Position numbers and translations under genes: made by a program. The notes beneath the pieces are model-generated. The model saw only the letters and a program-made list of their open reading frames with translations. It did not search any database and was not told where the DNA came from. From positions 1-37,626 of the forward strand of contig NZ_JAERQE010000042.1 in NCBI RefSeq assembly GCF_016734765.1: a stretch of DNA of 37,626 bases, in the 5' to 3' direction. This document shows positions 24,090 through 31,416 of this stretch, piece by piece. Source of the stretch: Microvirga soli (GTDB taxonomy: Bacteria > Pseudomonadota > Alphaproteobacteria > Rhizobiales > Beijerinckiaceae). How positions within the stretch are numbered: the stretch's first letter is position 1; each line of letters starts with the position of its first letter.

Positions 24090-25636
24090 GTCTCGCTAAT
24101 CGGTTTCCCGCCTGCTTCAAGGATCAGGCGCATCTCACACGCGTTTTCGTTGCCCGGGTCAAGCTCGAATGCGACACGTACTGTCTTTCTATCAGGATAT
24201 GGCAAAAGTTTGAGGTTTTGGAATGTTCCAGGGCCAACGGTTAAGACGGATCTTAGGTCCGTCGGCAGATTTTCGCCCAACACATCCCCAATGAAGTCGA
24301 CCGCGAACCGCCGCCGCCGTCCGCCGCTGCCCCGTCCAGAACGGGTCTGCACCACTGTTGCGAGCGGCGGCCGTTCCGGCGCGTTCCATCCCCAGTACTG
24401 CCGATAGGCCAAGGCAACCTCGGAGCCTGCAGCCATTGGAGCCTTTGGGCGCCAATAGGTGAGTATGTTGTCATTGATCTCTGCGTCGGTTGGGATCTCC
24501 AGAAGCTGTACGCTCCCTTGGCCCCAATCGCCGAGCGGCTCGATCCAGACACTCGGCCGGCGGTCGAAGCGCTGGTCGTCATCCTGGAAAGCCTCGTAGG
24601 ATCGCTCCCGCTGAAGCAGCCCGAAGCCGCGAGGCGAGTTGTCGACGAAGGCGGAAATCTGGAGCGTCTCCGGGTTCTGAAGCGGACGCCAGAGCCACTC
24701 CCCGGAGCCGTTCAGCATCTGAAGGCCGGACGACTCAAAGACGGCCGGTCGGATATCGTCGGAGTTCAGCAGATCGTTCGGACCATAAAGATACGTGGAG
24801 GCGACGCCGCCGAGGCCCACATGCTCCAGATTGACCCTGGGGAAGAGAGTGGTCTCCACATCGACGATGGTCATATCGCCGGGCCGGAACGTCATGCGGA
24901 CCGCCCCGGTGGTGGATTCCGAATCGAGAATGCCGTGAACCGTGATGCTGTTGCTGCCCACGGCCGGGCGCTCCAGCCAGAAGGCACGGAAAGCCGGAAA
25001 TTCTTCCCCACGGGCTTCAGCCGGGCGTAAGGTCAACGCTCGAGCGATGGCGCCATAGTTCTGCCCCCGTGCGAGGGCGCGGAAGAAGGTGCCGCCTTGC
25101 ACGACGGCAAAGTCGAAAGGCTTGCCGTTGCCGACCTGGGCGATGAGCTTGAAGCCGGAATAGCGGATGTCGCCCAGGTTGTTCGGCAGATTGATCCGGC
25201 CGAAATCGAACTGAGATGGCTGGTAGCCGATGCGGCGGACCGCCCCATCCTCCACCATGAATAGCTCCACCCCATCCCGAAACACGAAACCGCGGTGGAG
25301 CGGTTCGACCACGATCCCGCGGGCCTCGGAGCTCCAGATCGGCGGTTGCGTATAACGGATCGCGCCATACTGCTCCGGGTTCAGATTCGCGAACACGTCA
25401 GGCAGGTCATTTGGGGGAGCTGCAAACGGTTTCTTGGAGAGCTGGCGCGCAATATCGACGACGACCGCCGGATCGAACCGCTGATTCTCTCCCATCCTGG
25501 CGGAAATTGTCTCTTGAGGCGTCTGCGCCCTGAGAGTCGGCGCGAATGCCAGCCCGGCGACGGAGACACCGATATATGCCAGCATGTCGCGCCGGCGAAG
25601 ATGGAAGGGGGATGGACCCCTTGGCGGAACCGGCAC
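24065..25636 (-). CDS. Periplasmic glucan biosynthesis protein OpgD/OpgG family
   Basis: This periplasmic enzyme has 523 residues and acts with OpgH on the osmoregulated glucan backbone. The N-terminus has a Tat-like signal (RRRDMLAYIGVSVAGLAFA, cleavage after LRA), as in E. coli OpgD, which is Tat-exported; OpgG uses Sec. Typical blocks follow: FANLNPEQYGAIRYTQPP, GFRLY-like stretches and the beta-rich C-terminal domain (RRRFAVDFIGDVLGENLP). The start is a GTG at 25636, preceded by a weak AAGAG; an internal ATG would lose the twin arginine. It overlaps opgH by 25 bases and is divergent from glmU. Confidence 0.93.
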   Translation of the reverse strand: MPVPPRGPSPFHLRRRDMLAYIGVSVAGLAFAPTLRAQTPQETISARMGENQRFDPAVVVDIARQLSKKPFAAPPNDLPDVFANLNPEQYGAIRYTQPPIWSSEARGIVVEPLHRGFVFRDGVELFMVEDGAVRRIGYQPSQFDFGRINLPNNLGDIRYSGFKLIAQVGNGKPFDFAVVQGGTFFRALARGQNYGAIARALTLRPAEARGEEFPAFRAFWLERPAVGSNSITVHGILDSESTTGAVRMTFRPGDMTIVDVETTLFPRVNLEHVGLGGVASTYLYGPNDLLNSDDIRPAVFESSGLQMLNGSGEWLWRPLQNPETLQISAFVDNSPRGFGLLQRERSYEAFQDDDQRFDRRPSVWIEPLGDWGQGSVQLLEIPTDAEINDNILTYWRPKAPMAAGSEVALAYRQYWGWNAPERPPLATVVQTRSGRGSGGRRRRFAVDFIGDVLGENLPTDLRSVLTVGPGTFQNLKLLPYPDRKTVRVAFELDPGNENACEMRLILEAGGKPISETWLYRWTP

Positions 25637-25820
25637 AGTAATACTCTTGCGTGTACGAAGGCTCTTCAGCCAGACCAGTGGAATGCCTTATACATATCGT
25701 CAATCGTGAGCACGAAGTAAACGCGGCCATTCAGCAAACTGCCTGATTGCTCACGAAACGTTTGCCGTTTTACCCCTTCTGATTTAGCTGCACGGCTGAG
25801 CCTCACCGGATTGAAACTGT
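25637..25820. promoter_or_regulatory. Divergent promoter gap between glucan operon and glmU
   Basis: The gap of 184 bases between the GTG of the OpgD/G gene (minus) and the ATG of glmU (plus) must hold both promoters. The centre is AT-rich relative to the genes on either side. No palindromic operator or strong -35/-10 pair stands out. Confidence 0.4.
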
Positions 25821-27194
25821 ATGACCCCGTCTCACAACGCCCAATCATCCTCTCGGAGCTGCCTGGCTATCGTGCTCGCAGCCGGTGAGGGCACCCGGAT
25901 GAAATCCGCTAGGCCCAAGGTCCTGCATCAGGTCGCTAACCGCTCCATGCTGGGCCATGTGCTGGCGACGCTAGCCCAGGCTGGCGCCACCAGCACCGCC
26001 GTCGTGATCGGTCCGGATTGCGAGGATGTGGCCAAGGAGGTTCAGAAGATCTCAAGCCAGGCCAGGATCTTCGTTCAGAAGGACCGGCTCGGGACAGCTC
26101 ATGCGGTTCTGAGCGCCCGGGAGTCGCTGGCGCAGCCTGCCGACGATGTGATCATCGCTTTCGGCGATACACCCCTGATCCTGCCCGAGACATTCACCAA
26201 GCTGCGGGCTCCCCTGGCTGAAGGGGCGGCCGTGGTCGCCATGGGGTTCGAAGCGAAGGATCCGACCGGCTATGGCCGCTTCATTACGGAAGGCAACGAA
26301 CTCCTGGCCATTCGCGAACACAGGGATGCCAGCGAGGTCGAGCGGTTGATCACCCTGTGCAATGGCGGGCTCATGGCCATCCGGGGCGACTTGGCCCTGA
26401 CTCTCCTCGACCGGGTGGAGAATAAGAATGCCAAGGGCGAGTACTATCTCACCGACATCGTCGAGATCGCCCGCAGCCTCGGCCACCGGATGGCGATTGC
26501 CGTCGTATCGGAGGAGGAGGTGCATGGGGTTAACGACCGGGCCCAGCTCGCCGCTGCCGAGCGTATGATCCAGGACCGCCTGCGTCAGGCGGCTATGGCA
26601 TCCGGCGTGACGCTGATTGCTCCCGAGACGGTCTTTTTCAGCCACGACACCCGGCTGGGGCAGGATGTCGTGGTCGAGCCGCATGTGGTGTTCGGTCCGG
26701 GCGTGGTGGTCGAAGAGGGAGCCGTCATCCACAGCTTCAGCCATCTTGAGGGCGCGCAGATCGCTTCCGCTGCCGGAGTCGGCCCGTTCGCCCGCCTGCG
26801 TCCCGGCGCGGCAATCGGACCCAAGGCTAAGGTCGGCAACTTCGTCGAGATCAAGAACACGGAGCTTGGGGCCGGCGCCAAGGTCAGCCACCTGACCTAT
26901 CTCGGCGATGCGAGCGTGGGAGCCGAAGCGAATATCGGCGCTGGCACGATCACTTGCAATTACGACGGGTTCGCCAAGCATCGGACCGAGATCGGCGAAG
27001 GTGCCTTCATCGGCTCCAATTCCTCCCTGGTGGCTCCTATCAGCATCGGGAAGGGGGCCTTTGTCGGTTCCGGCTCCGTTATCACGGAGAACATCCCGGA
27101 TGATGCCCTCGGCCTTGGCCGTGGACGTCAGACCATCAAGGAAGGCTGGGCGATCCTGTTCCGAGACAAAGCCCAGGCGGCCAAACGGAAATAA
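25821..27194 (+). CDS. glmU: Bifunctional UDP-GlcNAc pyrophosphorylase / glucosamine-1-phosphate acetyltransferase
   Basis: GlmU acetylates glucosamine-1-phosphate and then joins it to UTP to give UDP-GlcNAc, the precursor of peptidoglycan, LPS and other surface glycans. The 457-residue sequence has the N-terminal uridyltransferase (IVLAAGEGTRMKSARPKVLH, PTGYGRFI, NDRAQLAAAERM) and a left-handed beta-helix acetyltransferase (RLRPGAAIGPKAKVGNFVEI, NIGAGTITCNYDGFAKHRT, GSNSSLVAPISIGKGAFVGS). Length is normal. It is followed 111 bases later by glmS on the same strand. Confidence 0.97.
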   Translation: MTPSHNAQSSSRSCLAIVLAAGEGTRMKSARPKVLHQVANRSMLGHVLATLAQAGATSTAVVIGPDCEDVAKEVQKISSQARIFVQKDRLGTAHAVLSARESLAQPADDVIIAFGDTPLILPETFTKLRAPLAEGAAVVAMGFEAKDPTGYGRFITEGNELLAIREHRDASEVERLITLCNGGLMAIRGDLALTLLDRVENKNAKGEYYLTDIVEIARSLGHRMAIAVVSEEEVHGVNDRAQLAAAERMIQDRLRQAAMASGVTLIAPETVFFSHDTRLGQDVVVEPHVVFGPGVVVEEGAVIHSFSHLEGAQIASAAGVGPFARLRPGAAIGPKAKVGNFVEIKNTELGAGAKVSHLTYLGDASVGAEANIGAGTITCNYDGFAKHRTEIGEGAFIGSNSSLVAPISIGKGAFVGSGSVITENIPDDALGLGRGRQTIKEGWAILFRDKAQAAKRK

Positions 27195-27233
27195 GCGTCT
27201 CTGTCACAATAGGTTACGCAAGTTGATTCTGCC

Positions 27234-27267
27234 CTTGAGGTCTATCGTGAGTAAGACAGGCCTCAAG
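27234..27267 (+). promoter_or_regulatory. Inverted repeat upstream of glmS
   Basis: Perfect seven-base arms CTTGAGG (27234-27240) and CCTCAAG (27261-27267) flank a 20-base spacer, 39 bases before the glmS ATG. It may be an operator or a leader hairpin. No glmS ribozyme core is apparent, as expected outside Firmicutes. Confidence 0.35.
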
Positions 27268-27305
27268 CGTAGCGTTGGTCGCGTTGCAAAAGGAAGTTCT
27301 TCATT

Positions 27306-29132
27306 ATGTGCGGCATTGTTGGAATCATTGGGAAAACGCCGGTTGCCTCTCAGATCGTAGAGGCGCTCAAACGGCTTGAATACCGCGGCTACGATTCCGC
27401 CGGCGTAGCGACCCTGGAAGAGGGGCGCCTCGACCGCAGGCGCGCCGAGGGCAAGCTGCGCAACCTTGAGACCAAGCTCTCCCAATCTCCGCTCTCCGGT
27501 GTCATAGGCATCGGCCACACCCGCTGGGCAACCCACGGCAAGCCCAACGAGACCAATGCCCATCCTCACGCCACCGACAAGCTGGCGGTGGTTCATAACG
27601 GCATCATCGAGAACTTCCGCGAGTTGAAGACCGGTCTCGAAGCAAAGGGCATCCGGTTCGAGACCGAGACCGACACTGAAGTGGTGGCCCAGCTCGTCAC
27701 CTATGAAATCCGCCAGGGACGTGGCCCCATCGAAGCAGTGGCCGTGACTTTGCCCCGCCTTCGCGGCGCCTTTGCGCTCGGGTTCCTGTTCTCCGGTGAG
27801 GACGATCTGTTGATCGGAGCGCGTCACGGCGCTCCTCTCGCCATCGGCTATGGACAGGGCGAGATGTATCTCGGCTCCGATGCCCTGGCCTTGGCACCGT
27901 TCACCGATGAAGTCGCGTATCTGGACGATGGCGATTGGGCGATCCTGACCCAGAGGGGCGCCGATATCCGCGACGAAAGCGGCAAGTCCGCGCAACGGAT
28001 CCGTCACAAGATCCCAGTCGGATCCTTCATGGCCGACAAGGGTAATTACCGCCACTTCATGGCCAAGGAAATCCACGAACAGGCGGAAGTCGTGGGACGC
28101 ACGCTCGCGCATTACGTCAACTTCGCAGGCGAACGGGTTGAGCTTCCTTTCGAACTGCCCTTCGATTTCAAGGATCTGAACCGCATTTCGATCTCCGCCT
28201 GTGGCACGGCCTATCTGGCGGGGCTGATCTCGAAATACTGGTTCGAGCGCTTGGCGCGCATCCCGGTCGAGATCGATGTGGCGTCCGAGTTCCGCTACCG
28301 GGAAGCTCCCCTGGAGCCGGGCGGCTTGGCGCTTTTCGTCTCTCAGTCGGGGGAGACGGCCGACACCCTGGCATCGCTGCGCTACGCCACCGCCGAAAAG
28401 CAGCACACGCTCTCCGTGGTAAACGTTCCGACCTCCACCATGGCTCGCGAGAGCAGTGTGGTCGCCCAGACCCTTGCTGGCGTGGAAGTGGGCGTTGCCT
28501 CCACCAAGGCCTTTACCTGCCAGCTCACCGTGCTCCTGTCGCTCGCCATTGCCGCCGGCCGCGCACGAGGGACACTCAGTGCAGCCGACGAGAAGGAGCT
28601 GGTGAGCGCACTCATCGCCGTGCCGGGCCAGATGACTGAGGCGATGAAGCGGGAGCATCAGATCGAGGTCCTCTCGCGCGAGCTCTCCAAGGCCAAGGAC
28701 GTGCTCTATCTCGGACGCGGAACGTCGTATCCACTTGCGATGGAAGGCGCCCTGAAGCTCAAGGAAATCTCCTACATCCACGCGGAAGGCTACGCAGCCG
28801 GCGAGCTGAAGCACGGCCCAATCGCGCTCATCGACGAAACGATGCCGGTCATCGTCATCGCACCGCACGACAATATCTTCGAGAAGACCGTCTCCAACAT
28901 GCAGGAGGTCGCCGCCCGTGGCGGTCGCATCATCCTCATCACCGACGAGAAGGGCGCCCTGGAGACCGGCCTCGACACGATGGCCACCATTGTGATGCCT
29001 TCCGTCCATCCCATAGTGGCGCCGATCATCAACGCAGTCCCGATCCAGCTTCTCGCCTATCACACGGCTGTCTTTATGGGGAAGGACGTGGACCAGCCGC
29101 GCAATCTGGCCAAGTCCGTGACGGTGGAGTAA
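27306..29132 (+). CDS. glmS: Glutamine-fructose-6-phosphate aminotransferase (isomerizing)
   Basis: GlmS makes glucosamine-6-phosphate from fructose-6-phosphate and glutamine, the first step of amino-sugar synthesis. The 608-residue protein begins MCGIVGIIGKTPVASQIVEA, so Cys2 becomes the N-terminal nucleophile of the glutaminase domain. Two SIS sugar-isomerase domains follow (ISACGTAYLAGLISKYW, FVSQSGETADTLASLR, TSTMARESSVV, and the second YLGRGTSYPLAMEGALKLKE with HAEGYAAGELKHGPIALID). The C-terminus DQPRNLAKSVTVE is the family's usual end. The ribosome-binding site AAAAGGAAG lies upstream of ATG 27306. With glmU it supplies UDP-GlcNAc, and both genes point the same way. Confidence 0.97.
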   Translation: MCGIVGIIGKTPVASQIVEALKRLEYRGYDSAGVATLEEGRLDRRRAEGKLRNLETKLSQSPLSGVIGIGHTRWATHGKPNETNAHPHATDKLAVVHNGIIENFRELKTGLEAKGIRFETETDTEVVAQLVTYEIRQGRGPIEAVAVTLPRLRGAFALGFLFSGEDDLLIGARHGAPLAIGYGQGEMYLGSDALALAPFTDEVAYLDDGDWAILTQRGADIRDESGKSAQRIRHKIPVGSFMADKGNYRHFMAKEIHEQAEVVGRTLAHYVNFAGERVELPFELPFDFKDLNRISISACGTAYLAGLISKYWFERLARIPVEIDVASEFRYREAPLEPGGLALFVSQSGETADTLASLRYATAEKQHTLSVVNVPTSTMARESSVVAQTLAGVEVGVASTKAFTCQLTVLLSLAIAAGRARGTLSAADEKELVSALIAVPGQMTEAMKREHQIEVLSRELSKAKDVLYLGRGTSYPLAMEGALKLKEISYIHAEGYAAGELKHGPIALIDETMPVIVIAPHDNIFEKTVSNMQEVAARGGRIILITDEKGALETGLDTMATIVMPSVHPIVAPIINAVPIQLLAYHTAVFMGKDVDQPRNLAKSVTVE

Positions 29133-29191
29133 CCCTCCAGGCTTTACCATCCGCTGGGCTATGGCAAGACGATGGATCGCAAGCGATGCGT

Positions 29192-29489
29192 TTAGGCCAC
29201 TCCCCTGAGATCTTGCGCAGCGGGATAGGACCAGGGCAGCAGTTCACCTAAGGCGGCTTTTGGGATGTCCGAGGACAATGCGGGTGATCACACCCGCCAG
29301 CTGGCCATAGGGCTCTACCCCGAATAGCTTGCAGCTCTCGATCAGCGATGCGATCCTGCTTCGCCCCATAGGCGCATCACTAGTGCTCGAGCGCTTGCGC
29401 CCCGAACTGCCTCTGTCGTAGTGGCGCTGCCAAGAAGAGATGGTCGTGTCACCATTCCGTGTGACCGCACATCTCTCTAAGCTTCGCAA
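29192..29489 (-). pseudogene. IS66-family transposase C-terminal remnant (frameshifted)
   Basis: The minus-strand reading contains IASLIESCKLFGVEPYGQLA, then GVITRIVLGHPKSRL, matching the conserved C-terminal domain of IS66-type transposases. After a one-base insertion near 29248 the frame shifts and the expected GELLPWSYPAAQDL ending with a stop at 29192 is found. The upstream part is degenerate (GRKRSSTSDAPMG where the family has roughly GRKNWLFAGSD). No inverted repeats or intact transposase are visible, so this is an old, inactive fragment just before the polysaccharide region. Confidence 0.8.
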
Positions 29490-29496
29490 TCAGACG

Positions 29497-29859
29497 CTAA
29501 GGTCCTGATCGGCCGGTTACGACCGACATAATCTGGATGGCTCGTTTCATATCGCGGAGGTCTTGGTTGCCGGATCGCACCAACGTCGGGGTAGCCGCAT
29601 CTAGCTGGTAGAAGCTGCCATAGCACATGGTAGACGATTGGGAAACGGTGCCATCAAGCTGGGGACCTATCGTGATCTGCCGTAGAACGAGCCATTCTAT
29701 CGTAGGATGGGCTTTGTTCAAATCGAACCCGCTCAGGTCGCTCCAGGAGATCACGTGAAGCTGTGGGAGGAGGCGAGGCGGGGGCACGTCCCAGCGAGGC
29801 GCTGCATCATAGCTCTGCACCTTGGCAACTAGCAGAACTGGCCCTGTTTCCGGCCTCAC
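29497..29859 (-). CDS. Uncharacterised short open frame beside the transposase remnant
   Basis: This 120-residue frame is not recognised. It starts at a GTG (29859) immediately after an in-frame stop, with no ribosome-binding site, and reads through LSGFDLNKAHPTIEWLVLRQ and LVRSGNQDLRDMKRAIQIMS. The 3' part is polar and helical. It lies between the IS66 remnant and the O-antigen-ligase-like gene. It may be a truncated gene or chance frame; I would not assign a function. Confidence 0.3.
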   Translation of the reverse strand: MRPETGPVLLVAKVQSYDAAPRWDVPPPRLLPQLHVISWSDLSGFDLNKAHPTIEWLVLRQITIGPQLDGTVSQSSTMCYGSFYQLDAATPTLVRSGNQDLRDMKRAIQIMSVVTGRSGP

Positions 29860-29927
29860 GTGATGTTATGCCTGAAGGGGCTGAATCGACGAAGGCCTTG
29901 CCGCCACTTTATCAAAATCGGGAGGGT

Positions 29928-31190
29928 TCAGCTCTGGACGGCATATCCGCCGCCAATCGCAGTTCTTTTAACCACATGATTGCGAGTGCTGAAGCACTGG
30001 AACAGTGCAAGATCAAACATAATATGCATGAAGTTCGTAGACCTAAGAAAAATTGTCTCCGTAAGATTGAGCACGAAGAGGACTATGATCAGGCCGAAAC
30101 AAATCTCGCGCGTAAATGCTTCGTCCAAAGAGCGTGAAGACTGCCGCCCAATCATTCTTGCGAGGCGCCTGGCGATTAGGAATGTGATTACGCCTACGAA
30201 CGAAATGCCAACGATGCCCAATTCCGTGAAGATCGCAACATATCCGCTGTGGAAGTTGTCGAGGACCCATCCGCGTTGCTTCAAGAATGAGACATAGATC
30301 TCATCGATTGTCCAAAAACCATTGAGGCCATACCCGAAGAAGGGGCGGTCAAGCGACAGGCCGAGTGCATGCTGCCAAATCAGGGTTCGCTCAGTGAAGT
30401 CGACTTCATACCCGAATATGGGAATGTAACTGTACCCGGTTTTTGCCAAGAAGACGATAGTCACAGTCGCAATGCAGAAGACCAGTATGGGGATGATTGA
30501 AATCAATCTGGCCAACGCTGTCGAGTTGCGGGCCAGGATGACACAAATGACTGAAAAGAAAGCAATGATCGCTCCACCGCGTGACCCTGATGCAACGACG
30601 CACAGCAGACTGATGCAGAGATAGAAAAAGCGAACGAACGTAATTCTCTCAATGCAGGCATAAGTGGAAAGGAAAACAAGAATAGCGCTTGTTGTTCCTA
30701 GGACCTGTTTAACTTCGAATATTCCTTGCCACTGCCCATTATGCTGCCAACTATTGGAGATCCCGAGAGACGGCTTCACTAACACGACAGCAACTGACGC
30801 AACTATCAGAGCGCCGAGTGCATGCATCACGGTCTGCATGATGGCGCGAAAATCGAGCAGGAGGCTGACGCGCCAAGCTCCCCAGGTGCTTATGATCAGG
30901 GCCACGGCTTTCGGTATGCCTGTGGAAGGATTGTTGTTCCAAAGAGATGAGCATGCGACATACCAGAAGAATATCGCGCAGAAGTACATCTCATCAGTCC
31001 ACACCCGGCGATGCACCTCACATGTGAACGACAATAAAACAATCGTAAGCCAGAGAACGACAGCAATGGTTTGCTGAAGGTTACTCTGTGGCGATAACCC
31101 TGTAAGCAATGGATTAAAGTTAGCAAAGGAGCATATGGCGATCAGGAATAAGACGGCTTTAGCGGCCTGGGCTTGAGAGCTATGAACCAT
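29928..31190 (-). CDS. O-antigen ligase / polymerase-like membrane protein (Wzy-C family)
   Basis: This inner-membrane protein has about 420 residues and ten or more hydrophobic segments, with the typical O-antigen ligase/Wzy polymerase signature FFGYGLNGFWTIDEI and the downstream HSGYVAIFTELGIVGISFVG helix. It joins or polymerises lipid-linked glycan repeat units on the periplasmic face. The preferred ATG is at 31190 (MVHSSQAQAAKAVLF); a TTG at 31232 would add 14 residues. It lies downstream of the Wzz-like gene in the same orientation with a structured 226-base gap. Ligase versus polymerase cannot be told from sequence. Confidence 0.87.
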   Translation of the reverse strand: MVHSSQAQAAKAVLFLIAICSFANFNPLLTGLSPQSNLQQTIAVVLWLTIVLLSFTCEVHRRVWTDEMYFCAIFFWYVACSSLWNNNPSTGIPKAVALIISTWGAWRVSLLLDFRAIMQTVMHALGALIVASVAVVLVKPSLGISNSWQHNGQWQGIFEVKQVLGTTSAILVFLSTYACIERITFVRFFYLCISLLCVVASGSRGGAIIAFFSVICVILARNSTALARLISIIPILVFCIATVTIVFLAKTGYSYIPIFGYEVDFTERTLIWQHALGLSLDRPFFGYGLNGFWTIDEIYVSFLKQRGWVLDNFHSGYVAIFTELGIVGISFVGVITFLIARRLARMIGRQSSRSLDEAFTREICFGLIIVLFVLNLTETIFLRSTNFMHIMFDLALFQCFSTRNHVVKRTAIGGGYAVQS

Positions 31191-31287
31191 ATGTTTTATA
31201 TCTCTGCCTGGATCAGTCGGTCGATGGGGCAAGCCGCGTCCAGAAGCGATTTGCGTTCAACATCCTGCTAGACTAGCGCCGCTGTTT

Positions 31288-31347
31288 GCATCGACGATCG
31301 GGTATCCCGATGCAGGTGTGGCATCGGTCGGCAGTATGAAGCCGACC
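31288..31347 (-). promoter_or_regulatory. Overlapping mutually exclusive hairpins in the polysaccharide gene gap
   Basis: CGATGC at 31308-31313 can pair with GCATCG at 31288-31293 or with the identical GCATCG at 31321-31326. ATCGGG/CCCGAT (31297-31302, 31306-31311) and the perfect GGTCGGC/GCCGACC (31326-31332, 31341-31347) overlap those arms. The arrangement resembles an attenuator or riboswitch-like leader before the ligase gene, but it could also be overlapping transcription terminators after the Wzz-like gene. No T-run follows on the minus strand. Confidence 0.5.
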
Positions 31348-31416
31348 CTGCTGCTTGGCTGCCTTTCCAATCAGATGAGTGCCCGACGATAGTCAGCCCT
31401 TCGTGCGACACATCCG

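Noticed and set aside
24040..24110. Possible frameshift or fusion between the glucan genes because their ends overlap
   Set aside because: Both proteins keep normal ends (opgH MAVSLDTVSH start, OpgD/G ETWLYRWTP end), so the overlap is ordinary translational coupling.
26052..26981. Long minus-strand frame opposite glmU
   Set aside because: It mirrors the codon pattern of glmU on a high-GC genome and encodes no recognised protein.
27204..29150. A 648-codon minus-strand frame opposite glmS
   Set aside because: It is a long shadow of the very well-supported glmS frame, with no domain match of its own.
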